From positions 1-32,245 of the forward strand of contig CAJXWJ010000043.1 in assembly GCA_913062925.1 (NCBI GenBank): DNA of 32,245 bases, given 5' to 3'. Below the pieces are notes generated by a model that did no database searches, had not been told where the DNA came from, and saw only the letters and a program-made list of their open reading frames with translations. The stretch is from an uncultured Pseudorhodobacter sp. (GTDB taxonomy: Bacteria; Pseudomonadota; Alphaproteobacteria; Rhodobacterales; Rhodobacteraceae). Both the position numbers and the translations under genes were made by a program. Shown one piece after another: positions 14,527 to 22,172 of this stretch (the first letter of the stretch is position 1; every line of letters begins with the position of its first letter).

Positions 14527-15765
14527 ATGAAGTTGAAGGATCTGGAGATTTTCGTGGTGGCACCGCCTGCGCCGGGGTGGGGCGGGCGCTATTGGATTTT
14601 TCCAAAGCTGACGACGGAATGCGGCATTGTGGGCTATGGCGAATGCTATGCCTCGACCGTGGGGCCACGCGCGATGAAGGCGGTGATCGAGGATGTGTTT
14701 GAGCGCCATATGCTGGGCGAGAACCCTGAGAATATCGAGTTGATGTATCGTCGCGCCTATTCCTCGGGCTTTACGCAGCGGCCGGATCCGACGGTAATGG
14801 GGGCATTTTCGGGCCTTGAGATTGCCTGTTGGGACATTCTGGGCAAGGCGCGCAATCGGCCGGTTTGGGCGCTTTTGGGCGGCAAGATGAACGAGAAGGT
14901 GCGGTCCTATACCTATCTTTATCCCGAGCCTGATGAGGATGCGGCGGAGTTTTGGGTCAACCCCGATATGACGGCGCAGGCGGCGGCGCGGGCGGTGAAG
15001 CAGGGCTTTACGGCGGTGAAATTTGATCCCGCCGGCCCCTATACCATTCGCGGCGGCCATGAGCCTGCGATGAGCGATATTTCCCGCTCGGTCGCGTTTT
15101 GCGCCAAGATCCGCGAGGCCGTGGGCGATCGTGCTGATCTTTTGTTTGGCACCCATGGCCAGTTTTCCACCCCCGGTGCGATCCGCATGGGGCAGGCCAT
15201 CGCGCCCTATAATCCGCTTTGGTATGAAGAGCCGATCCCGCCGGACAATCTGGCGGAGTTTGCCGAAGTGGCCCGGGCGGTGCCGGTGCCATTGTCAACC
15301 GGCGAGCGGTTGACCACCAAGGCCGAGTTTGGCGCGCTTTTGCGCTTGGGCGGGGTGAAGATCTTGCAGCCGGCTTTGGGCCGTGTTGGCGGCATTTGGG
15401 AGGCCAAGAAAATCGCCGCCATGGCCGAGGTCTACAACGCCGAGATGGCGCCGCATCTTTATGCGGGGCCAGTGGAATGGGCGGCCAATATCCACTTTGC
15501 GGCCTCGATCCCCAATATTCTGATGGCCGAGACCATTCAGACCGGCGGGGCCTTTCATCTGGCGTTGATCAAGAACAGCATCACCTGGCAGGACGGCTAT
15601 ATCATCCCAAGTGAGGCGCCGGGGCTTGGCATCGAGTTTGATGAAGACCTTGCCCGCGCGCATCCCTACACCGGCAACGGGCTGCATTTGCAAATGCAAG
15701 AAGCGCCCTGCGATTACCGTTATGGCAACCGCTTTGAAGGCGGGGCGCCCACGGCGAAAACCTGA
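14527..15765 (+). CDS. Enolase-superfamily protein (mandelate racemase/muconate lactonizing group)
   Basis: A 412-residue protein with the capping domain (residues 1-125) and TIM barrel of the mandelate racemase group, whose members dehydrate or racemise sugar acids by abstracting a proton alpha to a carboxylate. Visible are K165 (AVKFD), acids E234/E235 (WYEEPIPPDN), E260 (LSTGERLTT) and H310 (MAPHLYAGP). Where most members have the metal ligand Asp of DxN there is G208-T209-H210, and where the Asp of QPDxxRxGG pairs with the catalytic His there is A283 (LQPALGRVGG). It is therefore a divergent subgroup, and its reaction is unknown. A strong AGGAGGG site precedes ATG 14527. It is transcribed alone and followed by a strong hairpin. 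Confidence 0.85.
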   Translation: MKLKDLEIFVVAPPAPGWGGRYWIFPKLTTECGIVGYGECYASTVGPRAMKAVIEDVFERHMLGENPENIELMYRRAYSSGFTQRPDPTVMGAFSGLEIACWDILGKARNRPVWALLGGKMNEKVRSYTYLYPEPDEDAAEFWVNPDMTAQAAARAVKQGFTAVKFDPAGPYTIRGGHEPAMSDISRSVAFCAKIREAVGDRADLLFGTHGQFSTPGAIRMGQAIAPYNPLWYEEPIPPDNLAEFAEVARAVPVPLSTGERLTTKAEFGALLRLGGVKILQPALGRVGGIWEAKKIAAMAEVYNAEMAPHLYAGPVEWAANIHFAASIPNILMAETIQTGGAFHLALIKNSITWQDGYIIPSEAPGLGIEFDEDLARAHPYTGNGLHLQMQEAPCDYRYGNRFEGGAPTAKT

Positions 15766-15798
15766 GGGCACTGCCCGCCTAACGGCCAATTTCATTCC

Positions 15799-15837
15799 CC
15801 GCGCCCTGCCCCACCGCAGGGCGCGGTGGCATTTTGG
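15799..15837 (+). terminator. Strong hairpin after the enolase-superfamily gene
   Basis: CCGCGCCCTGC (15799-15809) and GCAGGGCGCGG (15816-15826) form a perfect eleven-bp stem with a six-base loop, followed shortly by ATTTTGG. It lies 34 bases after the stop codon. It is a probable intrinsic terminator, although the U-run is short and offset. The rest of 15838-16036 shows no gene. Confidence 0.65.
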
Positions 15838-16036
15838 CCCGCGTTACAGAACTGAAATCTTCTTGTCATCCTGCTGTAGGTAAAGCCCGCCAAGTTTACA
15901 AAGACGTAAGCTTGCTGACAGGCGGCTGTCGGCTGGCTTGGTCACATTGGGCCAAATCGGGGTCTGGCGGCTTCACAGACAGCGCGGCATGGCGCCAAGC
16001 CTGCGGCGCAAGACGAACAGAAAGGGTGGCAACACC

Positions 16037-16852
16037 ATGCAAGGCCAAAGCAGCAACCAGCGCGGCGCGAATGGATTATCCAGCCTGTTTATCTCGGATA
16101 TGCACCTTGGCGCACGCGCCTGCCGAGACGCGGCCTTGCTGGGATTTTTGCAAGCCCATCCGGCGGATAAGATCTTTTTGGTTGGCGATATTTTTGACAC
16201 TTGGCACGGGCTGGGCGCGCATTGGACGCCGAACCAACATGCGATCCTTCAGCTGTTGCTGGCCCGTGCGCAGGCGGGCACGCAGATCATCTATACCCCC
16301 GGCAATCATGATGCGTTTTTTCGCAACTATATTGGCACGCAGTTTGGCAATATCAGCGTGGCCGATCATGTGATCCATCATGGCGCGGATGGGCGGCAGT
16401 ATCTGGTCATCCATGGTGATTGCGTCGATCTGCTGACGGGGCGGTTCCCCCTGCTGACGCGGCTTGCGGCCAAGGCGGAAAACATGCTGCGCGGTTTGGG
16501 CGATTTTGCCCAGCATTGGTTGCGCCGCTTTGATTTGCCAATTGCCCAGCGCGTAGATTGGCTGGTGGCGCGGGTCAATGACATCATCCGCAAGCAAGAC
16601 GATTTTCAGGGCCGTCTGATTGCCCTTGCGCGGCATCATGGCGCCGATGGCATCATCTGCGGCCATTTTCATCAATCGGCTTTGCTGGAAGAAGCCGGAA
16701 TGGTCTATGCAAATTGCGGCGATTGGGTTGAGAACACCACTGCGCTGGCCGAGCGTCGCTCGGGTGAGATGGTGCGGCTGACTTGGCAGCTTGCGGCCGA
16801 GGCCAAGCCCTTGGGGCATCTGGCCGAAGCCCGTCTGATCGGCGAGGCCTAA
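16037..16852 (+). CDS. Metallophosphoesterase, UDP-2,3-diacylglucosamine hydrolase (LpxH)-like
   Basis: A 271-residue calcineurin-like phosphoesterase. All metal-site blocks are present: D21-x-H23 (FISDMHLG), G50-D51 (FLVGDIFD), G89-N-H-D92 (TPGNHD), VIHGDCVD, and the C-terminal GHFHQS. DMHLG and GDIFDxW are typical of the LpxH group, which cleaves UDP-diacylglucosamine in lipid A synthesis at the membrane. It is longer than classical LpxH (about 240 residues), and it stands first in a four-gene glycolipid operon, so the substrate may be another nucleotide- or phospho-lipid. ATG 16037 follows an AAAGGGTGG site; an upstream in-frame start at 15938 lacks family similarity. The next gene begins two bases after the stop. 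Confidence 0.8.
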   Translation: MQGQSSNQRGANGLSSLFISDMHLGARACRDAALLGFLQAHPADKIFLVGDIFDTWHGLGAHWTPNQHAILQLLLARAQAGTQIIYTPGNHDAFFRNYIGTQFGNISVADHVIHHGADGRQYLVIHGDCVDLLTGRFPLLTRLAAKAENMLRGLGDFAQHWLRRFDLPIAQRVDWLVARVNDIIRKQDDFQGRLIALARHHGADGIICGHFHQSALLEEAGMVYANCGDWVENTTALAERRSGEMVRLTWQLAAEAKPLGHLAEARLIGEA

Positions 16853-16853
16853 G

Positions 16854-18005
16854 ATGGACTTTATTGCAATCGTTTTGGCAAGTTTTACCGGGTTTTGCCT
16901 TTTGGTGCAGCTGGCTAGTATCGTTTTGGCGCAGATAAAGCAGGGTTTCGCAGCAAAAGCGGGGCTCAGCGCGCAGCCAAAGATCACCGTACTGCGGCCA
17001 GTTTGTGGCTTGGAAAACAACCTGCAAGAGACGCTGGCCAGCAGCTTTGCCGCCGATTATCCCGATTTCGAGATCATTTTTTGCGTCGCCGATGCCCGCG
17101 ATCCCGTGGTGCCATTGGTGCAGCAGTTGCTTGTGGCACATCCCGCAGTGCAGGCGCAGCTGCTGATCGGCGAAGACCGGATCTCGGGCAACCCCAAGCT
17201 GAACAATCTGGCCAAGGGCTGGGCTTTGGCCAAGGGCGCCTTTGTGGTGATGATTGACAGCAATGTGCTTTTGCCGCGCGATTATCTGCAACGGCTGTTG
17301 GCAGAGTGGCGTCCGGGCACGGGGCTGGTGACATCGCCACCCGCAGGCATTCGGCCGATTGGCTTTGCCGCAAGGCTGGAATGCGGGTTTTTGAACAGCT
17401 TTCAGGGCCGCTGGCAATTGGCTTCAGCGGCCATGGGCAATGGCTTTGCGCAGGGCAAGATCCTGTTTTGGCAGCGCGATTTTCTGAATGCTGCGGGTGG
17501 CTTGGCGGCCTTGGGCCACGAGATGGCCGAGGATGTCGCCTCGACCAAGCTGGTACGGGCGGCAGGGTTGCAGGTGCGGCTGACGCGCGCCTTATTCGAC
17601 CAACCGATTGGCGCGCGCAGCTTTGGCACAGTGTGGCGGCGCCAGCTGCGCTGGTCGAAGGTGCGGCGCTTGGGCTTTCCACGGCTGTATCTGGCGGAAA
17701 TTCTGGCGGGCTCTGCCCTGCCGCTGCTGGCGGCGCTGATCTTGGCGGGCTTGGGCGTGATCGGCCCCAGTCTGGTGCTGGCGCTGATGCTGCTGTGGTA
17801 TGGCGCAGAGCTGGCCTTGGCGCGGGCCTCGGGCTGGCCTGCCGGGCCGCTGGATCTGTTGGCCTGGCTTTGCCGCGATGCGATTTTGCCGGTGCTTTGG
17901 GTCGCGGCTTGGGCCAGCGATGGCTTTGACTGGCGCGGCAATGCGATGCGACCCGAAGATGTGCCCACCCCCGCAACCAGAGGTGCCGCCCTTGCCAAGC
18001 CATGA
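16854..18005 (+). CDS. GT21 ceramide glucosyltransferase-like membrane glycosyltransferase
   Basis: A 383-residue protein with an N-terminal membrane anchor (residues about 2-27), a family-21 catalytic domain and three C-terminal membrane segments (about 280-355). The GT21 signature is complete: D80/D83 (FCVADARD), D135 (MIDSNVLLP), D227 (GHEMAEDVAST), and R263-Q-L-R266-W267 for the (Q/R)xxRW motif. Enzymes of this group move glucose from UDP-glucose to ceramide, to other lipids, or in hopanoid synthesis (HpnI). Bacterial GT21 enzymes in alphaproteobacteria can make glucosylceramide or glycosyl-diacylglycerol. The acceptor here is unknown. It is the second gene of the operon, overlapping the DedA gene at its 3' end. 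Confidence 0.87.
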   Translation: MDFIAIVLASFTGFCLLVQLASIVLAQIKQGFAAKAGLSAQPKITVLRPVCGLENNLQETLASSFAADYPDFEIIFCVADARDPVVPLVQQLLVAHPAVQAQLLIGEDRISGNPKLNNLAKGWALAKGAFVVMIDSNVLLPRDYLQRLLAEWRPGTGLVTSPPAGIRPIGFAARLECGFLNSFQGRWQLASAAMGNGFAQGKILFWQRDFLNAAGGLAALGHEMAEDVASTKLVRAAGLQVRLTRALFDQPIGARSFGTVWRRQLRWSKVRRLGFPRLYLAEILAGSALPLLAALILAGLGVIGPSLVLALMLLWYGAELALARASGWPAGPLDLLAWLCRDAILPVLWVAAWASDGFDWRGNAMRPEDVPTPATRGAALAKP

Positions 18006-18564
18006 AACCGTGATTGCCCTGATCCAAGCCTATGGGCTGTGGGTTTTGGCGCCCTTTGCCATTCTGGAAGGCCCGATTGTCACCGTGGTCGCATCCTATC
18101 TGGCGCATCAGGGCGCTTTGAACCTGATCGGGGTGTTTTGGGTCTGCGTGGCGGGGGATCTGATTGGCGATGGGCTGATCTATGCGCTTGGCCGTTTTGG
18201 TGCCACGGCTTTGCCGGACCGCGTGGCGCGCTGGCTGGGGCTCAGCCAAGCGCGCAAACTGGCTTTGGGCACGCATTTCGCCACCAAGGGCGGGCGCACC
18301 TTGCTGTTTGGCAAATGGACGCATTCGGCGGGCCTGCCGATCATGCTGGCCTCGGGGCTCGCCCATATGAACTTTGCCAGCTATCTGTGGTATAACCTGC
18401 TGGGAAGCCTGCCAAAAACCCTGCTGTTTTGCACGATTGGCTACTATCTGGGCGCGGCTTACAGCGCGATTGATGGCTATATCTATCGCGGCTCCTTGGC
18501 GCTTTTGGCGCTGGGGCTGCTGGCGATCACGGGCTATCTTTTGCACCAGCGGCGGCAAGCATGA
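17992..18564 (+). CDS. DedA-family membrane protein
   Basis: A 190-residue DedA/VTT-domain protein with about four membrane segments. Family marks are FAILEGPIVTVVASYLAHQGALN near the N-terminus (the conserved E and P), VCVAGDLIGDGLIYALGRFG, and HFATKGGRTLLFGKWTHSAGLPIMLASGLAHMNFASYLWYNLLG, the G-R...G region. DedA proteins support membrane-lipid homeostasis, and some flip undecaprenyl phosphate or phosphatidylethanolamine. The start is uncertain: TTG 17992 has an AGAGG-like site and the right length. GTG 17983 and ATG 17959 are in frame and lie deeper inside the upstream gene. The 3' end overlaps the next start (ATGA). By context it may move the glycolipid or its carrier. Confidence 0.82.
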   Translation: MPSHETVIALIQAYGLWVLAPFAILEGPIVTVVASYLAHQGALNLIGVFWVCVAGDLIGDGLIYALGRFGATALPDRVARWLGLSQARKLALGTHFATKGGRTLLFGKWTHSAGLPIMLASGLAHMNFASYLWYNLLGSLPKTLLFCTIGYYLGAAYSAIDGYIYRGSLALLALGLLAITGYLLHQRRQA

Positions 18565-19241
18565 GCGTCAGCTGCATCATTCCCGCCTATAACGAGGCCG
18601 CGCGGATTGCTGCCGTACTGGAACAAGTGCGCGCGCATCCGTTGATCGACGAGGTGATCGTCGTCGATGACGGATCAAGCGATGGCACTTCGGCGGTGGT
18701 GGCGCGGGTGGCGGGGGTGCGGCTGATCTCGCTGTCGCAGAATGTCGGCAAGACCGCCGCCTTGGCGCAAGGCATTGCCCAAGCCATGGGCAGCTTTCTG
18801 CTGTTGGTTGATGCCGATCTGATCGGGCTGTCGGCGGCGGATCTGACGGCGCTGATCACGCCGGTGGTGCAGGGCAAGGCCGATCTGTCGATCAGCCTGC
18901 GGCGCAATGCGCCCCTGCTATGGCGGCTGATCGGGCTGGATTATATCTCGGGCGAGCGGGTGATGGCCAAGACCCTGATCGCGCCGCAACTGGCGGCTTT
19001 GACCAGCCTGCCAAAGTTTGGCTTCGAGGTGTTCTTGAACCGCCTGAGCATTGCCGCAGGTCAGCGCATCGCGGTGGTGGCTTGGCCCAAGGTGATCAGC
19101 CCGATGAAAAGCGCGAAATATGGCGCTTGGGCGGGGCTGCGCGGCGATATCGGCATGATCCGCGACATGATGCGGGCGGTGCCGCCTTTGGCGCTGTTGG
19201 CGCAAATTCTGGCGATGCGGCGGCTGCGCGTGGTGGCTTGA
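18561..19241 (+). CDS. GT2 glycosyltransferase, dolichol-phosphate-mannose-synthase-like
   Basis: A 226-residue soluble-type GT-A glycosyltransferase. It has SCIIPAYNEAARIAAVLEQV, the nucleotide-binding VVDDGSSDGT (D36-D37), NVGKTAALAQGI and the metal motif DAD (84-86, LLVDADLIGL). The size and this set match the catalytic domain of polyprenyl-phosphate glycosyltransferases such as DPM1. There is no C-terminal membrane domain, though VPPLALLAQILAMRRLRVV at the end may touch the membrane. Such enzymes load a sugar onto a lipid carrier. Its ATG overlaps the DedA stop, and it is the last gene of the envelope-lipid operon. Donor sugar and acceptor are unknown. Confidence 0.85.
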   Translation: MSVSCIIPAYNEAARIAAVLEQVRAHPLIDEVIVVDDGSSDGTSAVVARVAGVRLISLSQNVGKTAALAQGIAQAMGSFLLLVDADLIGLSAADLTALITPVVQGKADLSISLRRNAPLLWRLIGLDYISGERVMAKTLIAPQLAALTSLPKFGFEVFLNRLSIAAGQRIAVVAWPKVISPMKSAKYGAWAGLRGDIGMIRDMMRAVPPLALLAQILAMRRLRVVA

Positions 19242-19271
19242 CCAAGGCGACGCAGCCTCTAAGTTGGCGGC

Positions 19272-20558
19272 ATGAACGCCCCATCCCCCTTCCCCGCCGA
19301 AGCCCTGCTGCGCCAGCTGTTTGACCGTGCCGTCGAGGTGGCCGACCCGATGCGCTCTTTGGCTGCGGCCTTGCCGCCAAAACCTGCGGGGCGGGTGGTT
19401 GTGGTGGGCGCAGGCAAAGCCAGCGCACGGATGGCCGAGGCGGTCGAGGCGGTTTGGGGCCCCTGCGAGGGGCTGGTGATCACCCGCTACGGCTATGCCC
19501 GCCCCTGTCAGGGCGTCGAGATTGTCGAGGCAGCGCATCCGGTGCCCGACCGCGCGGGCCAAGAGGCTACAGCGCGGATGCTGGCGCTGTTGCAAGGCTG
19601 TGGCGACGAGGATTTCGTGCTGGCGCTGATTTCGGGCGGGGCTTCGGCGCTGCTGGTTTCCCCTGCCGAAGGGGTCACTCTGGCGGAAAAGGCGGCGGTG
19701 AATGCCGCACTGTTGGCCTCGGGCGCGCCGATTGACCGGATGAACACCCTGCGCAAACACCTTAGCCGCGTCAAAGGCGGGCAATTGGCGGCCGCGGCCT
19801 ATCCGGCGCAGATGTTGTGCCTGATGATCTCGGATGTGCCGCGCGATGATCCGGCGATGATAGGATCAGGGCCCACGGTGGGCGATGCCTCCACGGCGGC
19901 AGAGGCGCTGGCGGTGCTGGCGCAGTGGCAGATCGATGTGCCAGACAGTGTGCGCGCTGCCTTGGCGCGGCCAACTGGGGTGATCGCGCCTGCGGATCTG
20001 CGGCTGTCGCGGGTGACAAACAAGATCTACGCGGCCCCAGCGCAATCGTTGCAGGCCGCAGCCGAGCTTGCGCGCGCACAGGGCATTGCGGTGCAGATCC
20101 TTGGCGACGCGCTAGAGGGCGAGGCGCGCGAGGTCGCAGCTGCCCAAGCCACGCTTGCGCGGCAGGTGCAGGCGGGCCTGCGCGCAGGCGATGCGCCGGT
20201 GCTGCTGCTGTCGGGCGGCGAGCTGACAGTGACGCGGCGCGGCGATGGCATCGGCGGGCCGAATGCTGAATTTTGTCTGGCGCTGGCCCTTTCGCTTCAG
20301 GGGGCGGCGGGCATCCATGCGCTGGCCTGCGACACCGACGGCGTCGATGGCGCGGCCGAAGTGGCAGGCGCGGTGATCGGCCCTGACACTTTGACGCAGG
20401 CGCAGGCCTTGGGGCTTGATCTGGCAGCAGCCCTTGGCCGCAATGATGCCCATAGCGCCTTTGGCACCTTGGGCGCGCAGGTGGTGACGGGGCCAACCCT
20501 GACCAATGTCAACGATTTCCGCGCCATTTTATGCCTGCCACTCCAGCCGCCCGCTTAA
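19272..20558 (+). CDS. Glycerate 2-kinase, MOFRL family
   Basis: A 428-residue protein of the GckA/TtuD family. These ATP-dependent enzymes phosphorylate D-glycerate to 2-phosphoglycerate in the serine cycle, glyoxylate or tartrate metabolism. Some older annotations call them hydroxypyruvate reductase. Visible are VVVGAGKASARMAEAVE, the ISGGASALLVSPAEGVTL block, NTLRKHLSRVKGGQLA, ISDVPRDDPAMIGSGPTVGD, and the C-terminal MOFRL region (LLSGGELTVTRRGDGIGGPNAEFCLALAL... ACDTDGVDGAAEVAGAVI). The length is as expected. It starts 30 bases after the lipid operon and may be read from it, but the function is unrelated. Downstream lies the first FMN riboswitch. Confidence 0.93.
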   Translation: MNAPSPFPAEALLRQLFDRAVEVADPMRSLAAALPPKPAGRVVVVGAGKASARMAEAVEAVWGPCEGLVITRYGYARPCQGVEIVEAAHPVPDRAGQEATARMLALLQGCGDEDFVLALISGGASALLVSPAEGVTLAEKAAVNAALLASGAPIDRMNTLRKHLSRVKGGQLAAAAYPAQMLCLMISDVPRDDPAMIGSGPTVGDASTAAEALAVLAQWQIDVPDSVRAALARPTGVIAPADLRLSRVTNKIYAAPAQSLQAAAELARAQGIAVQILGDALEGEAREVAAAQATLARQVQAGLRAGDAPVLLLSGGELTVTRRGDGIGGPNAEFCLALALSLQGAAGIHALACDTDGVDGAAEVAGAVIGPDTLTQAQALGLDLAAALGRNDAHSAFGTLGAQVVTGPTLTNVNDFRAILCLPLQPPA

Positions 20559-20597
20559 GCATTGCCATGCTGGCGATCTCTTGCTAGACCAAGGTTG

Positions 20598-20725
20598 TTC
20601 TCAGGGCGGGGTGTAATTCCCCACCGGCGGTATAGCCCGCGAGCGCCTTTGGCCTTACCGCCGAAGGGTCAGCAGATTCGGTGTAACTCCGAAGCCGACG
20701 GTATAGTCCGGATGGAAGAGGACAA
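20598..20725 (+). ncRNA. FMN riboswitch (RFN element) upstream of ribH
   Basis: All conserved blocks of the RFN element are present in order: TCTCAGGGCGGGGTG, AATTCCCCACCGGCGGTA, AGCCCGCGAGCGCC, GGTCAGCAGATTCGGTG, TCCGAAGCCGACGGTATAGT and CCGGATGGAAGAG. It binds FMN and lowers expression of the gene downstream when flavin is plentiful. A hairpin CGACCC/GGGTCG (20733-20750) follows directly and may be the expression platform. There is no good U-run, so control could be of translation as well as of transcription. Confidence 0.96.
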
Positions 20726-20805
20726 AGGCTGACGACCCTGCTTAGGGTCGGCTGGCGTTTGGCTTTACGCTCTGGGACCTGTCGCAAACATGCAAAGGTT
20801 CCAAA

Positions 20806-21270
20806 ATGACGACCACAGACAAAACACTCCGTATCGCTTTTATTCAAGCAAGCTGGCACGCCGACATCGTGTCGCGCGCGCATGAAGGCTTTGTGGCAGA
20901 GGCCGCCAAGCTGATGCCCACCGCCCGCGTCGATGCCTTTGCGGTGCCCGGCGCTTTCGAGATGCCACTGCTGGCGCAAAAGCTGGCGCAAAGCGGCAAA
21001 TTCGACGCCGTTGTTGCCGCAGCCTTGGTGGTGGATGGCGGCATCTATCGCCACGATTTCGTTGCAAGCGCCGTGGTGGATGGCTTGATGCAAGCACAAC
21101 TGACCACTGGCGTGCCAGTGTTCTCGGTTTCGCTGACACCGCATAACTATCAGCCCGTTGACGTACTGAACGGCTTTTATCAGACGCATTTCGTCAAGAA
21201 AGGCGCCGAAGCCGCCCATGCCGTGGCACAGGTGCTGGCGCTGAACCAAAGCCTTGCGGCGCTGGTCTAA
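20806..21270 (+). CDS. ribH: 6,7-dimethyl-8-ribityllumazine synthase, RibH2 type
   Basis: A 154-residue lumazine synthase, which condenses the ribityl-pyrimidine with dihydroxybutanone phosphate in the penultimate step of riboflavin synthesis. The N-terminus IAFIQASWHADIVSRAHEGFV, the block DAFAVPGAFEMPLLAQKLA, VVDGGIYRHDFVASAVVDGLM and VSLTPHNY resemble the decameric RibH2 of Brucella more than the usual icosahedral RibH1. An FMN riboswitch controls it, and AAAGG precedes ATG 20806. It is convergent with ribA, and the two stop codons overlap. A second, RibH1-type enzyme may exist elsewhere in the genome. Confidence 0.93.
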   Translation: MTTTDKTLRIAFIQASWHADIVSRAHEGFVAEAAKLMPTARVDAFAVPGAFEMPLLAQKLAQSGKFDAVVAAALVVDGGIYRHDFVASAVVDGLMQAQLTTGVPVFSVSLTPHNYQPVDVLNGFYQTHFVKKGAEAAHAVAQVLALNQSLAALV

Positions 21271-22172
21271 GGCAGGCTCTGCACCGGCAGCACATGGCCG
21301 AACTTCTGCGCCTTGGTGTGCAGATAGGCGCGATTGAAAGGGTTGGCGGGGATCACCAAAGGTTCGATCCCCGTCACCGCAATGCCGTGGTGGCGCAGCG
21401 CAATCGCCTTATCGGGATTGTTGCTAAGCAGCCGCACCGCGCTATGGCCCAATGCGCGCAGCATTTGGGCGGCTTGGGCATAATCGCGGGCATCTTCGGG
21501 CAGGCCAAGCGCGGTATTGGCCTCGACCGTATCCATCCCCTGATCTTGCAGCGCATAGGCGCGCATTTTATTGGCCAGACCAATGCCACGGCCCTCGTGT
21601 CCGCGCAGATAGATCAAGATCCCACCCGGCGAGGCCGCCAAAAGCCCAAGCGCCGCCTGCAACTGCGGGCCGCAATCGCAGCGCAAAGAGCCAAAGGCAT
21701 CCCCCGTCAGGCATTCAGAATGCACCCGCACCAAAGGCGCACCCGTGGCGGTGCCGGGGGCGACAAGGGCGATCTGTTCGCTGCCATCATCGCGGCTGAT
21801 AAAGGCATGCGCGCGAAACGGCGTCGGGCTATAGGCGGTCGGCAGATCGGCCACCGCCACCAGATCAACCCCGCGCGTGCTGCGCAGATGATAGGCGGCA
21901 AGCTCGGCCAGCGTCAGCACAGGCAGCGCCTGCTGCGCCGCCCAATCGGCCAGCCGCGCCGCAGGGGCTGGCAGCAACCGCGCTTGGGCCAGCGGCAGAT
22001 CGGCCAGATCCAACAGCGCCGCCACCGCCTCGGGCAGATCAATCGGCGCGGCATCGGTCAGCCGTGCAGCGGCTTGCGCTGCTGGCCGCGTGCCAGCTAG
22101 CAATCCGCAGTCGGGAATGACCAGCAGATCGCCACGGCGCAGCTGCTCGATCGCTAGGGCTATGGCTTGCAT
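21267..22172 (-). CDS. ribA: GTP cyclohydrolase II with short, degenerate N-terminal domain
   Basis: A 301-residue protein. Residues about 120-300 are a complete GTP cyclohydrolase II: the zinc site SECLTGDAFGSLRCDCG (three Cys), the catalytic arginine region RGHEGRGIGL, then VEANTALGLPEDARDY and LLSNNPDKAIALRHHGI. It opens GTP to the first pyrimidine of the riboflavin pathway. The N-terminal 115 residues (MQAIALAIEQLRRGDLLVIPDCG...) lack the acidic ENEGD motif of dihydroxybutanone-phosphate synthase and are too short for that domain. The protein is thus RibA, not a working RibBA. ATG 22172 overlaps the 3' end of ribE by 13 bases; a longer in-frame start would cover far more of ribE. Confidence 0.9.
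   Translation of the reverse strand: MQAIALAIEQLRRGDLLVIPDCGLLAGTRPAAQAAARLTDAAPIDLPEAVAALLDLADLPLAQARLLPAPAARLADWAAQQALPVLTLAELAAYHLRSTRGVDLVAVADLPTAYSPTPFRAHAFISRDDGSEQIALVAPGTATGAPLVRVHSECLTGDAFGSLRCDCGPQLQAALGLLAASPGGILIYLRGHEGRGIGLANKMRAYALQDQGMDTVEANTALGLPEDARDYAQAAQMLRALGHSAVRLLSNNPDKAIALRHHGIAVTGIEPLVIPANPFNRAYLHTKAQKFGHVLPVQSLP

Noticed and set aside
17074-18558. A 494-codon minus-strand open frame
   Set aside because: It is antisense to the GT21 and DedA genes, both of which have complete family motifs. It is low-complexity Arg/Pro/Ala/Gln.
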